NCBI RefSeq assembly: GCF_001278845.1
Contig: NZ_CP012590.1
Coordinates: 868,001 to 932,000, forward strand
Reading direction: 5' to 3'
Origin: Actinomyces sp. oral taxon 414
GTDB lineage: Bacteria; Actinomycetota; Actinomycetes; Actinomycetales; Actinomycetaceae
DNA: 64,000 nucleotides
This document shows positions 1 to 8,433 of this stretch, in pieces. The notes below the pieces were generated by a model. It was not told the origin of the DNA and did not search any database. It worked only from the letters and a program-made list of their open reading frames with translations. A program made the position numbers and the translations under genes. Numbering within the stretch: the first letter of the stretch is position 1; every line of letters starts with the position of its first letter.

Positions 1-671
1 GCGATGAAGCCCTTGAAGAGGCGCTGGACGGCAACGATGAGGGCGATGGTCAGCAGCGCGTAGCCCAGGCCCTTGAGCGTCAGGGCGCCCACGAGTGCCT
101 CGGAGGCCCCCTCGGGTGCGCGCTCGCCCGGGGAGACGATGTCCCCGGCGGACACGCTCATGAGGGTGGTGCCCATGACGGTCAGCAGCGTGCCGGTGAC
201 GACCGGCGGGAAGAAGCGCAGGAGCCGCGCGAAGTAGGGGGCGGCGAGGAAGGTGAGGATTCCGGCGACAATGATGGAGCCGTACATGGCGGGCAGGCCC
301 CCGGTCCCCCCGGCGCCGCCGGAGGCGGCCAGGCCGATGGCGATGAGCGGGGACACGGCCGTGAAGGTCACGCCCTGAATGAGGGGCAGGCGCACGCCGA
401 TCTTGGGTCCCAGGCCGGCGGACTGGATGATGGTGGCGATGCCGCAGGTCAGCAGGTCGGCGTTGATGAGGTGGACGGTGGTGGCCCCGTCCAGGCCCAG
501 GCCCTGGGAGATGACCAGGGGCACAATGACGGCCCCGGCGTAGAAGGCGAGCACGTGCTGGACTCCCAGCACGGCCAGGGCGCCCACCGGGGGGACGGCG
601 TCGACCGGGTCGGGCGCGGTGCGGGCGGGGGAGTCGGGGGCTGCGGGCCGGGGTCGGACGTCCTGGGTCAT
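1..671 (-). CDS. NCS2-family nucleobase:cation symporter (xanthine/uracil permease type), 3' part outside window
   Basis: The reverse strand encodes 223 residues from an ATG preceded by an AGGAG ribosome binding site 9 nt upstream, and the frame runs off the left edge, so the C-terminal half is missing. The visible part starts with a Pro/Ala-rich cytoplasmic tail, then several hydrophobic segments. The stretch GPKIGVRLPLIQGVTFTAV resembles the conserved GxxLPxxQGxxF region of uracil/xanthine permeases. Such proteins import nucleobases with protons at the inner membrane. The exact substrate (xanthine, uracil or urate) cannot be read from this part. It lies downstream of the GntR regulator on the same strand, separated by 214 nt, so it is probably a separate transcription unit. 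Confidence 0.85.
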   Translation of the reverse strand, partial: MTQDVRPRPAAPDSPARTAPDPVDAVPPVGALAVLGVQHVLAFYAGAVIVPLVISQGLGLDGATTVHLINADLLTCGIATIIQSAGLGPKIGVRLPLIQGVTFTAVSPLIAIGLAASGGAGGTGGLPAMYGSIIVAGILTFLAAPYFARLLRFFPPVVTGTLLTVMGTTLMSVSAGDIVSPGERAPEGASEALVGALTLKGLGYALLTIALIVAVQRLFKGFI

Positions 672-885
672 GAATGGAGTCTCCTCTGGGCCCCGTCCGT
701 GCGGGGCGGTGGAAGGTCGGAACGACGGAGGCGGACGGGCACATTGTGCCGCGGGGCACACCCGCCCGGGCCGACGGGGCGTGCCGTGGCGGCCCATGGT
801 CCATCTCACATGGGGCCGGCCCGCGGGGCGCGGGGTCGTCGGCTGCGGGCCTTCGTGCGGGCCCGCCCGGGCCCGGGCCCGGCCC

Positions 886-1620
886 TCAGCCGGCCTCGAG
901 GACCCGCAGCAGGGGCGCGTAATGATCGGAGATCGCGGCGCGGTAGGCCTCGACGTCGCCCTTGCGGGCGGCGGAGAGCATGGCGCGGTGGGCGTTGGCG
1001 GTGAGCCTGATGTCCTCGGGGTGGGGGGCGTCGAGCATGGGCACCGTGAGGGTGTGGACGGTCCAGAAGGCGTCGTTGAGGTGACGGAAGAGCTGGTTGG
1101 GCAGGGGCTTGAGGAGCATGGCGTGGAAGATGCGGTCCTGCTCGGTGAAGGTCGAGCCGGCGTCGGCCAGACGTTCCATCTCAATGACGACCTCGTCGAT
1201 GCGCCGGTCCTCGCGCCCGTGCCAGGCGGCGATGACTTCGTCGGCCAGTGCGGAGTCGAGCAGTGTGCGCACCTCGACGACGTCGCGCAGGCTGCGGTAG
1301 TCGTCGCCGGGCTTGAGCAGGCCCCGGAAGACGAGCGACTCGATCATGGGGCGCATGGAGACCTGCCCGACGAACATGCCGTAGCCGTGGCGCACCTGGA
1401 CGATGTCGAGGGCGACGAGGGTGCGCACGGCCTCGCGCACCGAGGAGCGCGAGACGCCCAGGTCGGCGCACAGCCGGGCCTCGGTCGGCAGGGGGTCGCC
1501 GGGTTTGAGGTGGGCCTGGAGGATGTAGTCCTTGATCGCGTTGATGGTCGCGGCAGCCTGCGTCGTTGGCGCCTCGTTGAGGGAGGTGTAGGTTCCGCGC
1601 TTCGATTCCGTGGCAGTCAT
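886..1620 (-). CDS. FCD-domain GntR/FadR-type regulator of the sialic acid cluster (NanR-like)
   Basis: With an ATG at 1620 the product is 244 residues. In-frame ATGs at 1629 and 1638 are also possible, because a GGAG lies near all three. Residues 45-84 form a GntR winged helix (SRSSVREAVRTL recognition helix followed by HGYGMFV wing). The rest is an all-helical FCD domain with histidines in FHAML, AHRAML and DHYAPLL that fit the metal/ligand pocket of that family. The gene is divergent from the sialic acid transport and catabolism operon. FCD regulators called NanR play this role in corynebacteria and E. coli, so control by sialic acid or a ManNAc intermediate is inferred. Two GTCnGAC boxes in the divergent leader are probable binding sites. 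Confidence 0.85.
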   Translation of the reverse strand: MTATESKRGTYTSLNEAPTTQAAATINAIKDYILQAHLKPGDPLPTEARLCADLGVSRSSVREAVRTLVALDIVQVRHGYGMFVGQVSMRPMIESLVFRGLLKPGDDYRSLRDVVEVRTLLDSALADEVIAAWHGREDRRIDEVVIEMERLADAGSTFTEQDRIFHAMLLKPLPNQLFRHLNDAFWTVHTLTVPMLDAPHPEDIRLTANAHRAMLSAARKGDVEAYRAAISDHYAPLLRVLEAG

Positions 1621-1742
1621 TGTGACCATCAACTCCATTGCTCGGTTCTGTCCTGCGGCCCTCCGGACCGGCGCCCGGGGGCCCGGGGGCCGTCGTTGCC
1701 ACAACGTTACTTTCTGAGGGTGGCGGGGGTCCGGTGAGCCCG

Positions 1743-1751
1743 TGCTAGAGT
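1743..1751 (+). promoter_or_regulatory. Extended -10 promoter of the sialic acid operon
   Basis: TGCTAGAGT is an extended -10 element (TGn plus TAGAGT). It places the transcription start near 1758, about 40 nt before the start codon of the binding-protein gene. A convincing -35 box was not found, which is common in high-GC actinobacteria. Confidence 0.5.
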
Positions 1752-1763
1752 CAGCCTATCAAC

Positions 1764-1784
1764 GTCAGACAACAGACGTCCGAC
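1764..1784 (+). promoter_or_regulatory. Probable FadR/GntR operator, two GTCnGAC half-palindromic boxes
   Basis: GTCAGAC (1764-1770) and GTCCGAC (1778-1784) are spaced 14 bp centre to centre, so they lie on nearly the same helix face. Each fits the GTnnnAC core of FadR-subfamily operators. They sit just downstream of the predicted transcription start and before the AGGAGA ribosome binding site (1788-1793), a position suited to a repressor roadblock. Binding by the divergent GntR protein is an inference. Confidence 0.5.
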
Positions 1785-1799
1785 TTCAGGAGATCATCA

Positions 1800-3449
1800 A
1801 TGACGATCATCGCACCCCGCGCCTCCCGGCGCGACTTCATCCGGCTCACCTCCGCCATGGGCCTGGCCGCGGGCTTGGCCGCGACCCTGGCGGCCTGCGG
1901 CGGCGGGAGCGGCTCGACGACGAGCGCGGGGGCCCCCGGAGCGACCGGCGCCCGGGCCAGCGTCGATCCCAGCGCCAACGCCGCGGCCTCCAACCCCGAC
2001 GGCGTCATCACGGCCGGCATCTCCTACGAGCTGGGCACCACCGGCTACGACCCCATGACGACGACGGCGGCGCTGACCGTCGCCGCCAACTGGCACACCA
2101 TGGAGGGCCTGACCGAGCTGCACCCCGTCACGCGCGAGTGCTACGCCGCCCTGGGGGCCGACCTGCCCGTCAAGGTCGACGACACCACCTACGAGGTCGC
2201 CTTGCGCGAGGGCGCCGTCTTCTCCGACGGCACCGCCGTGACCGCCCAGGACGTCGTTTTCTCCTTCGAGCGGGTCCTCGACCCGGCCAACAAGTCCCTC
2301 TACGCCCAGTTCATCGCCTTCATCGCGGGCGTGGAGGCCAAGGACGAGCGGACCGTCACCATTAAGACGTCCCACCCCTACTCGCTGGTCGCCGAGCGCC
2401 TGAGCGTGGTCAAGATCGTCCCCAGGGCCGCCGCCCTGGCCGACCCCGCCGCCTTCGACAAGAACCCCATCGGCACCGGCGCCTACGTCATGAAGGACAA
2501 CGGCGCTGCCAGCCAGACCATTGTCTTCGAGCGCAACGACAAGTACACCGGCGCCCACCCGGCCCTGGCCAAGAGGATGACCTGGCAGATTCTGCCCGAC
2601 GACACCACGCGCACCAACGCGATCACCTCCGGCGCCGTCCAGGCGATCGACGCGGTCCCCGTGGCCAACCTCGCCTCCATGTCCGAGCCCGTCAAGGTCG
2701 CCGCCCAGCAGGGCTTCTCCCTGCTGTTCGCCATGTTCAACAACCGGACCCTCTCCGACGCCAGGGCCCGCCAGGCGATCCTGTACGCCCTGAACTACGA
2801 GGAGATCTGCTCCACCGGCATGGGCACCCTGGCCACCCCGGCCACCTGCTTCGTCCAGGAGGGCCACCCCGCCTACCGGCGGGCGAAGACCGTCTACGGC
2901 TACGACGTCGAGAAGGCCAAGTCGCTGCTCAAGGAGGCCGGCGTCACCACGATCAACCTCCTGTGCACCGACCACGGCTGGTTCTCGGCGGTGCGCCCCA
3001 TTATCCGCGAGAACCTCGAGGCGCTGGGCGTGAGCGTCAACTACGACGAGAAGAAGTCCTCCGACGTCTACTCCTTCGTCGACGGCGACCAGGGCGCCTG
3101 GGACGTGGTCATTGCGCCGGGCGACCCCTCCGTGTTCGGCAACGACGCCGACCTGCTCATGCGCTGGTGGTACGCCGGGGACACCTGGACCGACCAGCGC
3201 ATGCACTGGAAGGGCTCCGAGGCCTACACCACGGTCCAGGCCAAGCTCGACGAGGCCGTCAAGCTCGAGGGCGAGGCGCAGATCTCCACGTGGCAGGAGC
3301 TGTTCGACCTGCTGTCCGAGCAGGTGCCGCTCTACCCGGTCTTCCACCGCAAGACGCCCACCGCCTACAACCCCCAGACGCTGGTCGGCTTCCAGCCGAT
3401 CGCCCTGACGGGGCTGTCCTTCGTGGACATCGGCTCGACCGCGGCCTGA
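1800..3449 (+). CDS. ABC transporter substrate-binding lipoprotein, SBP family 5 (probable sialic acid binding protein, SiaE/SatA-like)
   Basis: The 549-residue product begins with a twin-arginine signal (SRRDFIRL, residues 9-16) and a lipobox LAAC with the lipidated cysteine at residue 33, so it should be a Tat-exported lipoprotein facing the outside. The mature part is a dipeptide/oligopeptide-type (SBP_bac_5) binding protein of normal length. AGGAGA lies 6 nt before the ATG. It heads an operon with two permease domains, two ATPase domains and nanA/nanK/nanE. This layout matches the SiaEFGI transporter of Corynebacterium glutamicum and SatABCD of Haemophilus ducreyi, which use family-5 binding proteins for sialic acid. 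The substrate assignment rests on this context. A peptide or nickel ligand is less likely here. Confidence 0.85.
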   Translation: MTIIAPRASRRDFIRLTSAMGLAAGLAATLAACGGGSGSTTSAGAPGATGARASVDPSANAAASNPDGVITAGISYELGTTGYDPMTTTAALTVAANWHTMEGLTELHPVTRECYAALGADLPVKVDDTTYEVALREGAVFSDGTAVTAQDVVFSFERVLDPANKSLYAQFIAFIAGVEAKDERTVTIKTSHPYSLVAERLSVVKIVPRAAALADPAAFDKNPIGTGAYVMKDNGAASQTIVFERNDKYTGAHPALAKRMTWQILPDDTTRTNAITSGAVQAIDAVPVANLASMSEPVKVAAQQGFSLLFAMFNNRTLSDARARQAILYALNYEEICSTGMGTLATPATCFVQEGHPAYRRAKTVYGYDVEKAKSLLKEAGVTTINLLCTDHGWFSAVRPIIRENLEALGVSVNYDEKKSSDVYSFVDGDQGAWDVVIAPGDPSVFGNDADLLMRWWYAGDTWTDQRMHWKGSEAYTTVQAKLDEAVKLEGEAQISTWQELFDLLSEQVPLYPVFHRKTPTAYNPQTLVGFQPIALTGLSFVDIGSTAA

Positions 3450-3538
3450 GGGCCTCCGGCGCCGGGCGGGCGCGGCGCGACCGAGCCCGCCCGGCACCGG
3501 GCCCCGACCACTGAGCACTGAGCACAAGGAGCACACCC

Positions 3539-4504
3539 GTGTCCACCCTCCTCCGCCTGATCGGCCGGCGCCTCGTGGCCCTGCCCGTCATGGTGCTGGG
3601 CGTGACGCTGCTCGTCTTCGTCGTCATGTCGTTCTCCCCGTCCGACCCGGCGCGCCTGGCGCTGGGGGAGGCCGCGTCGGCGCAGGCGCTCGAGCAGTAC
3701 CGCATCGCCCACCACCTCAACGACCCCCTCCTGGTCCGCTACTGGAACTACCTGGTGGGCCTGGCCCACGGGAGCCTCGGCGAGGCCTCCCACGGCGACA
3801 AGATCTCCGACATGGTCGCCGCGGCCTTCCCCATCACCTTGCAGCTGACCTTCATCGGGATCGCGCTGGCCGTCGTCGCCGCCACCGTCCTGGGCGTCGT
3901 CGCGGCGCTCAACCGCGACCGGTGGCCCGACCAGGTCATCCGGGTCGTGTCCATCGTGTGCCTGGCCACGCCCTCCTTCTGGCTGGCGCTGCTGCTCATC
4001 CAGTGGTTCGGCGACATCCCCGGCGCCACGGGCTCCTTCCCCTCCGTCGTGACCACCTGGGTGCCCTTCAGCCAGGACCCGGCCGCCTACGTCCGCCAGA
4101 TCTTCCTGCCGGCCCTGGCCATTGCCGTGCCCAACACCGGCACCCTCACCCGCGTCGTGCGCACCGCCATGGTCGAGGAGCTCGACCGCGACTACGTGCG
4201 CACCGCCATCGGCGCCGGCATCCCCCGGCGGGTGGTCATCGCCCGCAATGTCCTGCGCAACGCCCTGATCACCCCGCTGACCGTCCTGGGTCTGCGCCTG
4301 GGCTACGCCATGGGCGGCGCCGTCGTCATTGAGATCATCTTCAACATCCAGGGCATGGGCCAGCTCATCTTCAAGGGCATCAAGGACTCCGACGTCAATA
4401 TCGTCCAGGGCGTGTCCATCACCGTGGCGCTGGCCTTCATCATTATCAACATCGTCGTTGACATGCTCTACGTGCTGGTCAACCCGAGGATCAGGAGCGT
4501 CTGA
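3539..4504 (+). CDS. ABC transporter permease, DppB type (probable sialic acid uptake, SiaF-like)
   Basis: The start is a GTG with AAGGAG 7 nt upstream, giving 321 residues. The N-terminal helix (residues about 10-30) and the short extracellular DppB-type domain (SFSPSDPARLALGEAAS) are followed by about five more membrane helices. The EAA loop lies around residues 210-240 (TAIGAGIPRRVVIARNVLRN), the part that docks onto the ATPase. The protein would form one half of the membrane pore. Its stop overlaps the next start in ATGA, which points to translational coupling with the fused permease-ATPase. Confidence 0.9.
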   Translation: MSTLLRLIGRRLVALPVMVLGVTLLVFVVMSFSPSDPARLALGEAASAQALEQYRIAHHLNDPLLVRYWNYLVGLAHGSLGEASHGDKISDMVAAAFPITLQLTFIGIALAVVAATVLGVVAALNRDRWPDQVIRVVSIVCLATPSFWLALLLIQWFGDIPGATGSFPSVVTTWVPFSQDPAAYVRQIFLPALAIAVPNTGTLTRVVRTAMVEELDRDYVRTAIGAGIPRRVVIARNVLRNALITPLTVLGLRLGYAMGGAVVIEIIFNIQGMGQLIFKGIKDSDVNIVQGVSITVALAFIIINIVVDMLYVLVNPRIRSV

Positions 4505-6630
4505 TGCCCCACCGCCGCACACTCGACCGGGTCTCCCGGCCCGGACTGCGCTTCCAGGGCTGGAGGCGGCTGCCCGCGGGGTCCCGCATCGCCGTCGTCA
4601 TCCTGGCCCTCATCGCCGCCATGGCGATCCTCGCCCCCGTGGTGGCCCCCTACGACCCCGGCGATACCGGCCTGGCCAAGGTCGAGCACACCGTCCACGT
4701 CGAGGGGATCGGTGACACCGTCATCTCCGACACCGCCGTCCCGCCCTCGGCCCGCCACCTGTTCGGCACCGACAAGCCCAGCCGCGACATCTTCTCCCGG
4801 GCCGTCTACGGCGCCCGCGTCTCCCTCGTGGTGGGGCTGAGCGCCACCGGGATCGCCCTGGCGCTGGCCGCCGTCCTGGGGGCCGTGGCCGCGACCGGCC
4901 GCAAGTGGGTCGGCGAGATCGTCATGCGCGTGCTGGACGTGCTCATGTCCTTCCCGGGCATTGCCCTGGCCGCCGTCCTGGTTCTGGCCATGGTCAAGCG
5001 CCTGCCGGTGGTGCCCGTCATCATTATCGCCACCGCCGTCGTCTACACCCCCCAGCTGACCCGCGTGGTGCGGGCCAATATCCTTGCCCAGTTCGGCGAG
5101 GACTACGTGGCCGCCTCCAGGGTCATGGGGGCCCGGGTCCCGTGGATCCTGTTCAAGCACGTGGTGCGCAACTGCATTGCGCCGATCATGGTCTACGCCA
5201 CCGTCCTGGTGGCCGACGCCATCGTCTTCGAGGCCTCCCTGTCCTTCCTCAACGCCGGCATCAAGTCGGTCAACACCCCCACCTGGGGCAATATGCTCTC
5301 CGAGGGCAAGGAGCTCCTCCTGTCCGGGCACTGGTGGCCGACCTTCTTCCCCGGCCTGATGATCCTCATCACCACCCTGTGCCTCAATGTCCTGTCCGAG
5401 GGCCTGACCGACGCCATGGCCTCCCCGTCCATACGCGCCCGGGTCGGCGCCGCCGACGTCGAGGCCGACGAGGAGGCCATGCGCGCCGAGGAGGCCGCCG
5501 GTGCCGGGGACAGGGCCGACGACGACGCTGGGGCCGAGACCGCCGGGGCCCGGCCCGGCCCGGCGGGGGACGCCGCCGAGGAGGTGCCGCTCGCCGAACG
5601 CCTGGCCGCCCTGCGCGCCGCCGAACTGGCCCGCACGGACCGCCTGGTCTACCCCACGCCGCAGGCGGAGCCGGTCCTGGAGGTGCGGGGCCTGTCCATC
5701 GCCTTCCCCGACCAGCACGGCGACGTCGACATTGTCGACAACGTCTCCTTCTGCGTGCGCCCCGGCGAGACCATGGGTCTGGTGGGCGAGTCCGGGTGCG
5801 GCAAGTCGATCACCTCCATGGCGGTCATGGGGCTGCTGCCGCCCACCGCCCGCATCACCGGCGAGATCGCCTTCAAGGGCGCGGACATCCTGGCCATGAC
5901 CCCCGCCGAGCACAACGCCCTGCGCGGGCACGAGATGAGCATGATCTACCAGGACGCCCTGTCCTCGCTCAACCCCTCCATGCTCATCCGCTCCCAGATG
6001 AAGCAGCTGACCCGCCGCGGGGGCACCCGCAGCGCCGAGGAGCTCCTGGAACTGGTCGGCCTGGACCCGGCGCGCACCCTCAGGAGCTACCCGCACGAGC
6101 TGTCCGGCGGCCAGCGCCAGCGCGTCCTGATCGCCATGGCCCTGACCCGCGACCCCGCCCTGGTCATCGCCGACGAGCCCACCACCGCCCTGGACGTGAC
6201 CGTCCAGAAGCAGGTCATCGACCTGCTGGGCGAGCTGCGCGAGCGGCTGGGCTTCGCCATGGTCTTCGTCAGTCACGACCTGGCCCTGGTCGCCAAGGTC
6301 GCCCACCGCATCACCGTCATGTACGCCGGGCAGGTGGTCGAGCAGGCCACCACCTCCGAGCTGCTGACCAACCCCGTCCACGAGTACACCCGCGGCCTGC
6401 TGGGGGCGGTCCTGTCCATTGAGTCCGGTTCCCGGCGCCTGCACCAGGTGTGCGGCACGGTCCCCAGTCCCGGGGAGTTCGTCAGGGGCGACCGTTTCGC
6501 CCCGCGTTCGTCCCACCCGGGGGTCGGCCTGGACACCCGGCCCGTCCTCAAGCCCGTGGCCGGGGCGGGCGAGCACTACTACGCCATCACGCCCGAACTC
6601 GAGGCGGTCCTGGCGGGGGAGGCCCACTGA
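4504..6630 (+). CDS. Fused ABC permease-ATPase, DppC-DppD type (probable sialic acid uptake, SiaG-like)
   Basis: This 708-residue protein joins two subunits that are usually separate. Residues 1-305 are a DppC-type permease with about six membrane helices and an EAA loop near residue 205. Residues about 315-385 are an Ala/Asp/Glu-rich linker. Residues 390-708 are an oligopeptide-type ATPase with Walker A GESGCGKS (428-435), signature LSGGQ (533-537), Walker B ending in D557-E558, and the C-terminal oligopeptide-transporter extension. The same fusion is known in the corynebacterial sialic acid transporter, which supports the substrate assignment. It overlaps its neighbours by ATGA upstream and TGATG downstream, so the transporter genes are translationally coupled. 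No membrane signal other than the permease helices is present. Confidence 0.88.
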   Translation: MPHRRTLDRVSRPGLRFQGWRRLPAGSRIAVVILALIAAMAILAPVVAPYDPGDTGLAKVEHTVHVEGIGDTVISDTAVPPSARHLFGTDKPSRDIFSRAVYGARVSLVVGLSATGIALALAAVLGAVAATGRKWVGEIVMRVLDVLMSFPGIALAAVLVLAMVKRLPVVPVIIIATAVVYTPQLTRVVRANILAQFGEDYVAASRVMGARVPWILFKHVVRNCIAPIMVYATVLVADAIVFEASLSFLNAGIKSVNTPTWGNMLSEGKELLLSGHWWPTFFPGLMILITTLCLNVLSEGLTDAMASPSIRARVGAADVEADEEAMRAEEAAGAGDRADDDAGAETAGARPGPAGDAAEEVPLAERLAALRAAELARTDRLVYPTPQAEPVLEVRGLSIAFPDQHGDVDIVDNVSFCVRPGETMGLVGESGCGKSITSMAVMGLLPPTARITGEIAFKGADILAMTPAEHNALRGHEMSMIYQDALSSLNPSMLIRSQMKQLTRRGGTRSAEELLELVGLDPARTLRSYPHELSGGQRQRVLIAMALTRDPALVIADEPTTALDVTVQKQVIDLLGELRERLGFAMVFVSHDLALVAKVAHRITVMYAGQVVEQATTSELLTNPVHEYTRGLLGAVLSIESGSRRLHQVCGTVPSPGEFVRGDRFAPRSSHPGVGLDTRPVLKPVAGAGEHYYAITPELEAVLAGEAH

Positions 6631-7466
6631 TGAGCACGCGTACGAGCACGCCCGCCACCGCCGACTGGAACCCGCGCACCGACCCGGTCATTGAGCTGCG
6701 CCGCGTCCACGTCGTCCACCGCTCGCGCACCGGCGGGCTGCTGCGCCCCGGCACGGTCCACGCCGTCGACGGCGTGTCGCTGGCCGTCCGGCGCGGCGAG
6801 ACTCTCGGCCTGGTGGGCGAGTCCGGGTGCGGCAAGTCCACGACCGCTCGCGTCATGGTGGGCCTCCAGGCCCCCAGCCGCGGCGAAGTCCGCTTCAAGG
6901 GGCGCCGGCTCGGCCGCTCCGCCGCCGAGCGGCGCGAGCTGGGCAGGTCCGTGTCCGTGGTCTTCCAGGACCCGGCCACGGCGCTCAACCCGCGCATGAT
7001 CGTCCACGACGCGCTCATCGACCCGCTCAACGTCCACGGCATCGGCTCGCCCGCCCAGCGCGAGGCCCGGGTCCGCGAACTGCTGCACCTGGTGGGCCTG
7101 CCGCCCAGCGCCCTGGGCGTGCTGCCCCGCCAGATCTCCGGCGGCCAGCGCCAGCGCGTGGCCATCGCCCGGGCCCTGGCCCTGGACCCCGACATTATCG
7201 TCGCCGACGAGCCCACCAGCGCCCTGGACGTGTCCGTGCGCGCCCAGGTCCTCAACCTCCTCCAGGACCTCAAGGCGGCCCTCGGACTGGGCCTGGTCTT
7301 CATCAGCCACGACATCAACACGGTCCGCCACGTCTCGGACCGCATCGCGGTCATGTACCTGGGCCGGATCCTCGAGACGGGCCCGACCGAGGAGATCTTC
7401 GCCCGCCCGCGCCAGGACTACACGCGCACCCTCCTGAGTGCCGTGCCCAGCCTGCTGGGGGCCTGA
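6630..7466 (+). CDS. ABC transporter ATP-binding protein, DppF type (probable sialic acid uptake, SiaI-like)
   Basis: The 278-residue ATPase starts at the ATG that overlaps the previous stop. Walker A is GESGCGKST (residues 63-71), the signature is ISGGQ (169-173), and Walker B ends in D193-E194. The C-terminal part has the oligopeptide/dipeptide transporter extension ending in ARPRQDYTRTLLSAVP. It would pair with the ATPase half of the fused subunit to form the heterodimeric motor. It ends 48 nt before nanA in the same direction, so it belongs to the same operon. Confidence 0.9.
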   Translation: MSTRTSTPATADWNPRTDPVIELRRVHVVHRSRTGGLLRPGTVHAVDGVSLAVRRGETLGLVGESGCGKSTTARVMVGLQAPSRGEVRFKGRRLGRSAAERRELGRSVSVVFQDPATALNPRMIVHDALIDPLNVHGIGSPAQREARVRELLHLVGLPPSALGVLPRQISGGQRQRVAIARALALDPDIIVADEPTSALDVSVRAQVLNLLQDLKAALGLGLVFISHDINTVRHVSDRIAVMYLGRILETGPTEEIFARPRQDYTRTLLSAVPSLLGA

Positions 7467-7514
7467 GCGGCGCCCGCGCCGTCCGCAACCGACCATCCCG
7501 TAGAAAGAAGTCAC

Positions 7515-8432
7515 ATGGACACCCGCTTCACAGGCGTCATCCCCCCGGTCATCACCCCCTTCCGGGACGGGCGCGTTGACCTCGACAGCCTCGACCGCCT
7601 GATCGACCTGCTCATCGGCGCCGGCGTCGACGGCCTGTTCCTCCTGGGTTCCTCCGGCGAGGCCGCCTACCTCACCGATTCCCGGCGCGAGGCCATCGTG
7701 GCCCGCGCCGTGGCCCGCGCCGACGGGCGGGTGCCCGTCCTGGCGGGGGCCATCGACACCACCGCGCCCCGCGTCATCGAGCAGGCCCGGCGCGCCGCGG
7801 CCGCCGGCGCCGACGCCGTCGTGGCCACCTGCCCCTTCTACGCCCTCAACGACGCGGCCGAGATCGAGGACCACTTCCGGGCGATCGGGGCGGGCGTGGA
7901 CGTGCCGCTGTTCGCCTACGACGTGCCCGTGCGCCTGGGCGGGGCCCGGCCGACGGCGGAGGTGCTCGTGCACCTGGGGGCCGACGGCGTGCTGACCGGC
8001 GTCAAGGACTCCTCGGGCGACGACGTCGGCCTGCGCCGCCTGGTGGCCGCCAATGCGGCCGCCGGCCACCCCCTGGCCCTGCTCACCGGCCACGAGTGCG
8101 TTGTCGACGCCATGGCCCTGCTGGGCGCCGACGGCGTCGTGCCCGGCTACGGCAATGTCGAGCCCCGCCCCTACGTTGAGCTGTGGGCGGCCGCCCGGCG
8201 CGGGGACTGGGAGGAGGCCCGCCGCCTCCAGGAGAGGATCTGCGCCGGCTTCGAGATCGTGCGCGTCCCCCGGGGGCGCTCGGCCGACGCCACCGGCATC
8301 GGCGCCTTCAAGACCGTCATGCAGGCCCAGGGCACCATCGCCTCCAATGAGATGGCCTTCCCGGTGCGCGCACTGGAGGGCGAGACCAGGGAGCGGATCC
8401 TGGCCATCGCCCGCTCGCGAGGCCTGATCTGA
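7515..8432 (+). CDS. nanA: N-acetylneuraminate lyase (DapA/NanA superfamily)
   Basis: This 305-residue TIM-barrel aldolase has the Schiff-base lysine K164 (GVKDSSGD) and the catalytic tyrosine Y135 (FAYDVP). The substrate loop is G45-S-S-G-E49. True dihydrodipicolinate synthases carry GTTGE here, as does the DapA paralogue encoded at 62257-63153, while N-acetylneuraminate lyases carry serine, as seen here. The enzyme would split sialic acid into ManNAc and pyruvate in the cytoplasm. An AAAGAAG motif precedes the ATG. The neighbours nanK and nanE provide the next two steps, which makes NanA the best reading. Another keto-acid aldolase of the family cannot be fully excluded. Confidence 0.82.
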   Translation: MDTRFTGVIPPVITPFRDGRVDLDSLDRLIDLLIGAGVDGLFLLGSSGEAAYLTDSRREAIVARAVARADGRVPVLAGAIDTTAPRVIEQARRAAAAGADAVVATCPFYALNDAAEIEDHFRAIGAGVDVPLFAYDVPVRLGGARPTAEVLVHLGADGVLTGVKDSSGDDVGLRRLVAANAAAGHPLALLTGHECVVDAMALLGADGVVPGYGNVEPRPYVELWAAARRGDWEEARRLQERICAGFEIVRVPRGRSADATGIGAFKTVMQAQGTIASNEMAFPVRALEGETRERILAIARSRGLI

Positions 8433-8433
8433 G

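Noticed and set aside
4468..6627. Long open frame antisense to the fused transporter gene
   Set aside because: The protein is a Gly/Asp/His-rich mirror of the real gene with no recognisable motif; the sense frame has complete Walker motifs.
7515..8432. Second dihydrodipicolinate synthase
   Set aside because: The GSSGE loop and the setting between a sialic acid transporter and nanK/nanE favour N-acetylneuraminate lyase; the true DapA is encoded at 62257-63153.
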